Both the position numbers and the translations under genes were made by a program. Positions 57,215 through 64,000 of a stretch of 64,000 nt of DNA are shown here, piece after piece. Position 1 is the stretch's first letter. Each line of letters begins with the position of its first letter. The notes beneath the pieces were generated by a model, which was given only the letters and a program-made list of their open reading frames with translations, ran no database searches and was not told where the DNA came from. The stretch comes from Budorcas taxicolor. Taxonomy: Eukaryota; Chordata; Mammalia; Artiodactyla; Bovidae. Location of the stretch: contig NC_068926.1 of assembly GCF_023091745.1 (NCBI RefSeq), positions 45,656,001 to 45,720,000 of the forward strand, given 5' to 3'.

Positions 57215-57686
57215 AATCTCTGAAAGGTCCGTGTAGACAAAACAAGGGAACAAGGGATCACTCTCAGGTCAGTGTGGATGTGCCAGGGGAGCTGGGAAGC
57301 CATCCCTGGTCGGTCGGTGGAGACATGCGCCAGGCAGCTGCAGACACAGCAGAGGAAAACGAGACACCCCAGGGCAGTCTTCTCACAATGCGGGAGCTAG
57401 GGAGCCACCCCAGGTTAGTGCAGATTACTCCAGGGCACTAGGGAATGGTGTTAGGTCAGTGTGGACACAACAAGGCTCTCGGGAAACCTCCTAGTTTGGT
57501 GTAGACAAAGGGAAATAGGGAGGAAATTCAGGCCAGTGCAGACCCAGAAGGAGAATTAGGGAGACATTCCAGGTGAGTGTAGACCTGCCAGAGGAGTTAG
57601 GGTGACATCCATACATCCATGATGTACAGTGTGGATACATCAGGAGAACTAGGGAGCTGTCTCAGGTCAGTGCTAAAAACCAGGGA
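57215..57686 (-). repeat. Tandem array, distal flipped block, GC-richer flavour
   Basis: About 12 units with a recurring GTGTAGACAMAACAAGG / GGGAACTAGGGAG flavour (for example CAGTGTGGACACAACAAGG at 57457). In the 36.9-42.8 kb arm the same positions read ACACACCTGGGGAATTAGGG. Confidence 0.88.
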
Positions 57687-59330
57687 ATGGTATGGACCTA
57701 ACAGAAGCAGCAGATATTAAGAAGAGAATACACAGAAGAAGTGTACAAAAAAAGATCTTCATGACCCAGATAATCACGATGGTGTGATCACTCATCTAGA
57801 GCCAGACATCTTGGAATGTGAAGTCAAGTGGGCCTTAGAAAGCATCACTATGAACAAAGCTAGTGGAGGTGATGGAATTCCAGTTGAGCTATTTCAAATC
57901 CTGAAAGATGATGCTGTGAAAGTGCTGCACTCAATATGCCAGCAAATTTGGAAAACTCAGCAGTGGCCACAGGACTGGAAAAGTTCAGGTTTCATTCCAA
58001 TCCCAAAGAAAGGCAATGCCAAAGAATGCTCAAACGACTGCACAGTTGCACTCATCTCACATGCTAGTAAAGTAATGCTCAAAATTCTCCAAGCCAGGCT
58101 TCAGTAATACGTGAACCATGAACTTCTAGATGTTCAAGCTGGTTTTAGAAAAGGCAGAGGAACCAGAGATCAAATTGCCAACATCCGCTGGATCATGGAA
58201 AAAGCAAGAGAGTTCCAGAAAAACATCTATTTCTGCTTTATTGACTATGCCCAAGCCTTTGACTGTGTGGATCACAATAAACTGTGGAAAATTCTGAAAG
58301 AGATGGGAATACCAGACCACCTAACCTGCCTCTTGAGAAATCTGTATGCAGGTCGGGAAGCAACAGTTAGAACTGGACATGGAACAACAGACTGGTTCCA
58401 AAGAGGAAAAGGAGTACGTCAAGGCTGTATATTGTCACCCTGCTTATGTAACTTCTATGCAAAGTACATCATGAGAAACGCTGGACTGGAAGAAACACAA
58501 GCTAGAATCAAGATTGCCAGGAGAAATACCAATAACCTCAGATATGCAGATGGCACCACCCTTATGGCAGAAAGTGAAGAGGAACTAAAAAGCCTCTTGA
58601 GAAAACTGAAAGAGGAGAGTGAAAAAGTTGGCTTAAAGCTCAACATTCAGAACACGAAGATCATGGCATCCGGTCCCATCACTTCTTTGGAAATAGATGG
58701 GGAACCAGTGGAAACAGTGTCAGACTTTATTTTTTTGGGCTCCAGAATCACTGCAGATGGTGACTGCAGCCATGAAATTAAAAGACGCTTACTCCTTGGA
58801 AGAAAAGTTATGACCAACCTAGAAAGCATATTCAAAAGCAGAGACATTACTTTGCTGACTAAGGTCAGTCTAGTCAAGGCTATGGTTTTTCCTGTGGTCA
58901 TGTATGGATGTGAGAGTTGGACTGTGAAGAAAGCTGAGGGCTGAAGAATTGATGCTTTTGAACTGTGGTGTTGGAGAAGACTCTTGAGAGTCCCTTGGAC
59001 TGCAAGGAGATCCAGCCAGTCCCTTCTGAAGGAGATCAACCCTGGGATTTCTTTGGAAGGACTGATGCCAAAGCTGAAACTCCAGTACTTTGGCCACCTC
59101 ATGGGAAGAGTTGACTCATTGGAAAAGACTCTGATGCTTGGAGGGATTGGGGGCAGGAGGAGAAGGGGACGACAGAGGATGAGATGGCTGGAAGGCATCA
59201 CTGATTCGATGGACACGAGTCTGAGTGAACTCCGGGAGTTGGTGATGGACAGGGAGGCCTGGCGTGCTGTGATTCATGGAGTCGCGAAGAGTCGGACATG
59301 ACTGAGTGACTGAACTGACTGACTGAACTG
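57687..59330 (+). mobile_element. BovB LINE, sense, best-kept coding copy
   Basis: 1.64 kb from before the polymerase to the 3' end with an ACTGACTGACTGAACTGA tail. 5'-truncated (no endonuclease). Its coding frame is the most intact in the window. Confidence 0.96.
57784..59301 (+). pseudogene. BovB reverse transcriptase and C-terminus, single frame, two nonsense codons
   Basis: 57784-58107, 58111-58944 and 58984-59301 all lie in one frame. The frame is stopped only by TAA at 58105-58107 (glutamine in the family) and TGA at 58942-58944 (arginine in the family, a CGA-to-TGA type change). In the middle piece, motif A is FIDYAQAFD (43-51), motif B is GVRQGCILSPCLCNFY, and motif C is YADG (145-148). 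The second catalytic aspartate is replaced by glycine, so the polymerase would be inactive even without the stops. Confidence 0.95.
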
Positions 59331-59775
59331 AGAGAGGTCCAGGTCAACACGGATACACTGGGGGAACTAAGGGGTTACCACTGGTCACTGTTGACATACC
59401 AAGGGAACTGGGGAAATAAACCAGGTCCACATAGAAACTGCAGGAGACTAAGTGGACGTCCCACATCCAATGTCAGCGTAGACACAGCAGTGGAAATAGG
59501 GATACATTCAAGGTGAGTATAGGGGGACAAGGTAGGCATCCCTGGCCTGTATAGATACCTAGGAGAAAAGGGGGTGCCCATTCTTAGTGTAGACACAGCA
59601 AGGGGACAAGGGGGGACTGTGTTCAGTGTAGGGACACCAGGGAAATTATGGAGCACTCCTTGTTGGTATAGAAACACCCAGATGAACTAGGGAGATGACT
59701 CTGATCAGTATAGACACTGCAGACAGTTATAGACTCTCTGCAGAGGAAATAGGGAGACAGTTCAGGAAGCCTGTG
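59331..59775 (-). repeat. Tandem array, distal flipped block, last units
   Basis: About 11 units, for example GTCAGCGTAGACACAGCAG (59471) and CTTAGTGTAGACACAGCAAG (59584). The array ends at about CAGAGGAAATAGGGAGACAG (59742). Beyond 59775 no unit is readable. Confidence 0.88.
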
Positions 59776-60185
59776 CTGTGGAACATGTGACATGGAGCTG
59801 CCCTATGCTGGGTGGTCCCTTTGTTAAGCTACAGATGATGAGTTAAGACACCAACATGCCTGGAGGTATCCTGGGGATATGGGGAACTAAAGATGAAACC
59901 CATCAGTGTCAGGTCCAGAATTAATTCTGTCATGTCATCACCACTGTTAGGAGGACTCATTAAAGCTGAACAGAAATCAAAGGGGGACCTGCCAGGAGGA
60001 GACTAAAGACCCTCATGACATAGTCTAGGGGGGCGCACAGGGTCTTGCTGCATCAACACGAGCTGTAACTCACAAACTGCAGTTGGCAAGAGGGGATCTG
60101 GGTCTGAGGAGGCACAGATAACAGTCTGGGGAGCTCTTCTTGGCTGGTTAAACTCTGAGCCTCTCCCAGGCTGTGCCACTCTTCT
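59776..60185. other. Unrecognised right flank of the array
   Basis: About 410 bp with no recognised repeat or exon. It does not resemble the left flank (23.7 kb). Confidence 0.4.
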
Positions 60186-60705
60186 TGCCTTGGTTTTCTG
60201 TTGTATAACAAACCATCCAAGAGTGTTGTGGCTTAAAACATTACTGATTCGTAATCTCCCACAGTTCAGTGGTTGGATTTCGGGCAGGGCCCGCCTGCTG
60301 GTTCTTCTGACCCATGTGGACTTGGATGGGGTCACTCCCTCAGCTGCATCCAGCTGGTAGCTTGGCTGAGCTGGAAGGTTCAGGTAGGTGCCCGTGTGGC
60401 CCCACCTCCATCTGATCTCCTGCGACCCCTCCATGAGCCAGTTGGGCTCCCTCATGTCATGGTGCTCTCATTGAAGCTGTACTTCACCCATGGTGGTGGC
60501 TAGCTTCCAGGAGGGAGGAAGTGGAGGCTGCCCATCTCCCAAGTCTGGGGCATGAACGGCCCTGTATATCTCTTCCTCTGTGTTCTATTGGTCAGAGAAA
60601 GTTACCATGCCAATCTAAGTCCAAGGGAACAGACTCCATCTCTGGAAACTCTACCACACCAGCCAATTTCAAAGTCAAGGGACTCAGCCTCTGACAGGTC
60701 AGCTT
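60186..60705 (+). mobile_element. Probable ancient placental interspersed repeat (MER type)
   Basis: TTGTATAACAAACCATCCAA and TTGTGGCTTAAAACATTACT open a layout I know from old mammalian MER repeats. Later phrases AGGAGGGAGGAAGTGGAGGC and TGTTCTATTGGTCAGAGAAA and an end near ACTCCATCTCTGG fit as well. I believe this is a non-autonomous DNA element or LTR of early placental age, but cannot name the family safely. Confidence 0.55.
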
Positions 60706-60951
60706 GCCATCTGCCTGCCCCCTGATCAGAGCAGGGAAGGTACTGATGAGCAGATGCATCAAAACTATGCATCTATGCCTGGCAAGGGCTTAATTTCCGA
60801 AATATACAAACAGCTTATACAATCCAATAACAACAACCCTGCCAACAACCCAATTAAAAAATGGGCAGAAAACCCGAATAGACATTTTTCCAAAGAAGAC
60901 ATACAGTTGGCCAATAGGCATAAGAAAAGATGCTCAACTTTGCTAATCATT

Positions 60952-61510
60952 CAGTTCAGTTCAGTTCAGTTGCTCAGTCATGTCCAACTATTTGTGACAC
61001 CATGAATTGCAGCACGCCAGGCCTCCCTGTCCATCACCAACTCCTGGAGTTCACTCAAACTCACGTCCATCGAGTCGGTGATTCCATCCAGCCACCTCAT
61101 CCTCCGTTGTCCCCTTCTCCTCCTGCTCCCAATCCCTCCCAGCATCAGAGTCTTTTCCAATGAGTCAGCTCTTCTCAGGAGGTGGCCAAAGTACTGGAGT
61201 TTCAGCTTTAGCATCATTCTTTCCAAAGAACACCCAGGGCTAATCTCTTTTAGAATGGACTGGCTGGATCTCCTTGCAGTCCAAGGGACTCTCAAGAGTC
61301 TTCTCCAACACCACAGTTCAAAAACATAAATTTTTTGGTGCTCAGCTTTCTTCACACAGTCCAACTCTCACATCATACATGACCACAGGAAAAACCATAG
61401 CCTTGACTAGACGGGCCTTTGTTGGCAAAGTAATGTCTCTGCTTTTGAATATGCTACCTAGGTTGGTCATAACTTTCCTTCCAAAGAGTAAGCGTCTTTT
61501 AATTTCATGT
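60952..61510 (-). mobile_element. BovB LINE 3' end, antisense, 8-bp target duplication
   Basis: 559-bp BovB from its CAGTTCAGTTCAGTTCAG tail to GTCTTTTAATTTCATGT, with TAATCATT at 60944-60951 and again at 61511-61518. Minus frame 60978-61364 keeps 'VFELWCWRRLLRVPWTARRS' and the terminal C-terminal domain. Confidence 0.95.
60978..61364 (-). pseudogene. BovB C-terminal coding remnant
   Basis: 128 residues with VFELWCWRRLLRVPWTARRS, LKLQYFGHLLRRADSLEKTL and RMRWLDGITDSMDVSLSELQ. The polymerase part is absent because the insertion is truncated. Confidence 0.92.
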
Positions 61511-61882
61511 TAATCATTAGAGAAATGCAAATCAAAATTACAGAGAGGCATCACCTCCCACTGCTCAGAAGAGCTATCATTAAAAAGTCTACAATCAATG
61601 CTGGAGAGGGTATGGAGAAAAGGAAGTCCTTCTACACTGTTGGTGGGAATGTAAACTGGTGCACCTACTGTGGAAAACAGTATGGAGATTCTTTAAAAAT
61701 CTAAAAATAGAGTTGCCATATGACCCTGCAATCCCACTCCTGGGCATATATCCAAAGAAAACTCCAATTAGAAAAGATACATGTACTCATTGTTCATAGC
61801 AGCACTATTCACAATAGATAAGACATGGAAACAACCTAAATGTCCACTGATGGATGAATGGATAAATAAAATATGGTACATA

Positions 61883-62038
61883 GCCCACTAGGCTCCTCTG
61901 TCCATGGAATTCTCCAGGCAAAAATACTGGAGTGGGTCGCCATTCCCTTCTCCAGAGGATCTTTCTGACCCATGGATCAAACATGGGTCTCCTGTATTGC
62001 AGGCAGATTCTTCACCATCTGAGCTACTAGGGAGGCCC
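61883..62038 (-). mobile_element. Bov-tA SINE, 3' body truncated, nested in L1
   Basis: Antisense copy beginning at GCCCACTAGGCTCCTCTGTC (so the 3' end of the SINE is missing) and ending GAGCTACTAGGGAGGCCC. L1 3' sequence (TACATGTATACCATGGAATG) continues on the right. Confidence 0.92.
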
Positions 62039-62385
62039 ATATACATGTATACCATGGAATGCTACTCAGCCATTAAAAAGAATGAGATAGTGCCATGTGC
62101 AGCAACATGGATGGACCCAGAGACTCTCATACTAAGTAAGTCACGCAGAAGACAGACATCATATGAGATCACTTACATGTGGGATCTAAAACAGGCTACA
62201 AATGAACTTATTTACAAAACAGACTCACAGACATAGAAAATAAACTTATGGTTGCCAAAAGGGGAGCTGGGGAAGCAGGGATAAATTAGGAGTTTGGGTT
62301 AAAAGTACTATATATGAGACAGATAAACAACAAAGTCCTACTGCATAGCAAGTATAGTAACCTATAATGGAAAATATATTACATA

Positions 62386-62512
62386 GGGCTTCCCTGGCGA
62401 CTCAGACAGTCAAGAGTCTGCTTGCAATGCAGGAGACCCCGGTTCAGTCCCTGGGCTTGGAAGATCCCCTGGAGAAGGGAATGACAATCCACTCAAGTAT
62501 TCTTGCCTATGA
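62386..62512 (+). mobile_element. Bov-tA SINE, 3'-truncated, nested in L1 3' end
   Basis: Sense copy starting GGGCTTCCCTGGCGACTCAG, with B-box region GGTTCAGTCCC and body to TATTCTTGCCTATGAAAGAC. The 3' half is missing. Confidence 0.92.
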
Positions 62513-62605
62513 AAGACAATATATATAATGGAATCAATTTGCTGTACACCAGAAGCTACCACAAATCTGTAAATCAACGACACTTCAATAAAAAAATTTT
62601 TTCTA

Positions 62606-63593
62606 AAGAGGAAGGTGAGGACTCCAAGCAGAAGCCTACACTGATACCCAATGGAGGGAAAGCAGATCACAACAGCCATCTCCCAGAGCCCTCTGCCAGC
62701 CTCAGCCCACCTCCTCTGCTCCCCCAGGGTCTTGCAAGTTCACAGCAGCCTGGGGGTAGCTCTATGACCTTGCAGGCAGTGAGGACGCTGTCTGGGCAGG
62801 GGCAGGAGCCAGACAAGGCAGAATGCAGCCTGTGGGCCATCGTGCTGAGACTCAGTGTGGCTGATGCCTGCGGATGAGATGCAGAGCTCCCTGCTTGGAG
62901 CACAGCGTGTGCCTCACCTCGGGAACTCTGATCCTCGTCCTTTCCTCCTGCAGAGCTGCTGCAGCAGAAATAACTTCGTGTGTTTACTGCACGCTCCATG
63001 GTGCCGCATGTACTTTCCTGCTCATCTGTGGAACACAAATCACTGAGGTTCTGGCACCCCTTGACCTCCATGGCGACCGAGGAGCCCCTGAAGATTGAAA
63101 ACACCATGGCAGGTGCATAGATGCCCAAGATGAACCTCAGCGAAATGGGCTTATTTGGGCATTTATGCACCTGCCACACAGTCTTCAGAACCTTTGAAAA
63201 CAGCCCAGGCAATTCCACCAACAAGAACATAAAAGGTTCCCTAGAGACCATTTTATTACTAAGAGGAGAATTCTGGAAAGGAGTCTATCAAGTGAGTGAG
63301 TGCTGTCAAGTATAGGTTCCTTTTCATCTGAAGGATGGTTCTGATCCACAGGGCTAAGGGCTGTTTCTCCTTGAAGTTTGGGCAGCTGAGATCTTGGGTG
63401 ATGGATCACTGTGAACTTAAGACTTTCATTAAACTTGTCAAATCTGCAGCCTGTGGCTCCTTCTTTCCTTCACTCTTCATCTCAACTGGAGGAAGGGAGA
63501 CGAGATACTCTGAAAAACACAATGTTCTCTTCACTAATCCTCTAGAAAAGGGAGCCAGCAAAACTCAATTTAGGGAAATTTAGGAAGCTGGGC
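62606..63593. other. Unrecognised block with hairpin
   Basis: About 1 kb, GC-richer at 62640-63080. A 194-residue minus frame (62667-63251) and a 124-residue plus frame (62503-62877) overlap and show no domain. A polypyrimidine-AG at about 62938-62954 (TCCTTTCCTCCTGCAG) looks like a splice acceptor, but nothing downstream supports an exon. The hairpin at 63108-63175 is listed separately. Confidence 0.4.
63108..63175. repeat. 20-bp inverted repeat (hairpin)
   Basis: GGCAGGTGCATAGATGCCCA (63108-63127) and TGGGCATTTATGCACCTGCC (63156-63175) pair with one mismatch around a 28-base loop. No transposon is recognised around it. Confidence 0.85.
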
Positions 63594-63816
63594 AGGGCTT
63601 CCCAGGTGGCACTAGTGGTAAAGAACCCACCTGCCAATACAGGAGACGTAAGAGACGGAGGTTCGATCCCTGGGTCAGGAAGATCCCCTGGAGAAGGAAA
63701 TGGGAACTCACTCCAGTATTCTTACCTGGAGAATCCCATGGACAGAAGAGGCCGAATGGGCTATAGTCCATTGGGTTGCACAGAGTCAGAAAGACTAAAG
63801 TGACTTAACACAGCAC
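63594..63816 (+). mobile_element. Bov-tA SINE, well kept, 12-bp target duplication
   Basis: Complete sense copy: A-box TGGCACTAGTGG (63607-63618), B-box GGTTCGATCCC (63660-63670), body GAAGATCCCCTGGAGAAGGA and end AAGTGACTTAACACAGCACA. AGGAAGCTGGGC (63582-63593) and AGGAAGCTTGGC (63817-63828) flank it, 11 of 12 identical. Confidence 0.96.
63607..63670 (+). promoter_or_regulatory. RNA polymerase III internal promoter of the SINE
   Basis: A-box-like TGGCACTAGTGG at 63607-63618 and B-box GGTTCGATCCC at 63660-63670, 42 bases apart, inherited from tRNA-Glu. Both boxes fit the tRNA norm, so this copy could in principle be transcribed. Whether it is cannot be told from sequence. Confidence 0.65.
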
Positions 63817-64000
63817 AGGAAGCTTGGCTGTGTCTAGTGCCCAGAGCTCATCGTGTGTCTGATGAGGTGACAGGTTCCCACGGGTGACTGTGGACCAACT
63901 GCTCAGCCCTCCCGCCTCCTCCGTCCTGCCCTGCAGAGACCTGCACTTCCTCACCTCTGCCTGCCTCCCCTCTGCTGGCTTCTCGTCTGCACAGGTACGC
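63817..64000. other. Unrecognised right edge
   Basis: About 180 bp, pyrimidine-rich (CTCCCGCCTCCTCCGTCCTG). Ends in CTGCACAGGTACGC, which could be read as an acceptor or donor site, but no exon can be demonstrated within the window. Confidence 0.3.

Larger units (their letters stand above)
60750..62605 (+). mobile_element. LINE-1 3' end, sense, with BovB and two SINEs nested
   Basis: L1 ORF2 C-terminal DNA at 60770-60951 (AAATGGGCAGAAAACCCGAA), resuming at 61511 (AGAGAAATGCAAATCAAAAT) and reaching the 3' end near TGTAAATCAACGACACTTCA (62569). The 3' terminus ends in AATAAAAAAATTTTTTC (62587). No frame is intact. Confidence 0.88.

Noticed and set aside
62667..63251. 194-residue minus-strand frame as a gene
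   Set aside because: No recognisable domain. It overlaps plus-strand frames and runs through the 20-bp hairpin and GC-rich DNA without any gene context.
63594..63816. tRNA gene suggested by good A and B boxes
   Set aside because: The sequence is the tRNA-derived head of a Bov-tA SINE with SINE body and target duplication. The acceptor stem and anticodon arm cannot fold as a functional tRNA.
63917..63994. Possible 58-bp exon between CTGCCCTGCAG and GTACGC at the right edge
   Set aside because: Acceptor-like and donor-like words are common in pyrimidine-rich DNA, no frame or homology supports an exon, and the window ends here.

Overview
The window is nuclear DNA of a ruminant, most likely a bovid such as cattle. 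At least twenty copies or fragments of the ruminant tRNA-Glu-derived Bov-tA/Bov-A2 SINEs and about ten copies of the BovB (RTE-clade) LINE lie among ruminant L1, older cetartiodactyl CHR SINEs, and traces of MIR and L2. I find no protein-coding host gene, rRNA, tRNA gene or CRISPR array that the sequence supports. Nearly every long reading frame is a remnant of BovB or L1, or an accidental frame through a SINE.

Layout. 1-2.06 kb: old antisense L1 with a CHR SINE. 2.06-7.0 kb: mostly unrecognised sequence with Bov-tA copies and a MIR. 7.05-8.94 kb: sense L1 ORF2 remnant. 8.94-11.8 kb: GC-rich unrecognised block. 11.8-16.9 kb: SINEs and a decayed BovB. 16.9-22.9 kb: antisense L1 pieces carrying BovB, Bov-A2 and a GC-rich insert. 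22.9-23.8 kb: unrecognised.

The dominant structure is a highly diverged tandem array with a unit of about 40-41 bp, spanning 23.8-59.8 kb. It runs in one orientation (key words TGACCTGGGATGTCTCC and CTAATTCCCCAG) from 23.82 to about 36.83 kb. It flips at about 36.83-36.885 kb and runs in the opposite orientation to 42.78 kb. It reappears, still flipped and as a different sequence flavour, at 56.8-59.8 kb. About 11 kb of array (roughly 270 units by length) remains after later insertions are removed: four Bov-tA, three BovB, two L1, and two solo-type LTRs in the left arm and its continuation. I do not recognise this unit as a named satellite.

Between the two flipped parts (42.8-56.8 kb) lie an L1 split by a nearly full-length BovB, and a second, nearly full-length old L1 (49.07-54.8 kb). 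The second L1 contains a solo LTR with a clean GGAC target duplication, a Bov-tA and a 73-bp-arm fold-back. A GC-rich unrecognised block (54.8-56.8 kb) follows. 59.8-64 kb holds a probable ancient DNA-transposon-like repeat, a sense L1 3' end with nested BovB and SINEs, an unrecognised block with a hairpin, and a well-preserved Bov-tA.

No genes act together here. The value of the window is its repeat stratigraphy: an old tandem array whose orientation switch and sequence flavours predate ruminant-specific insertions.
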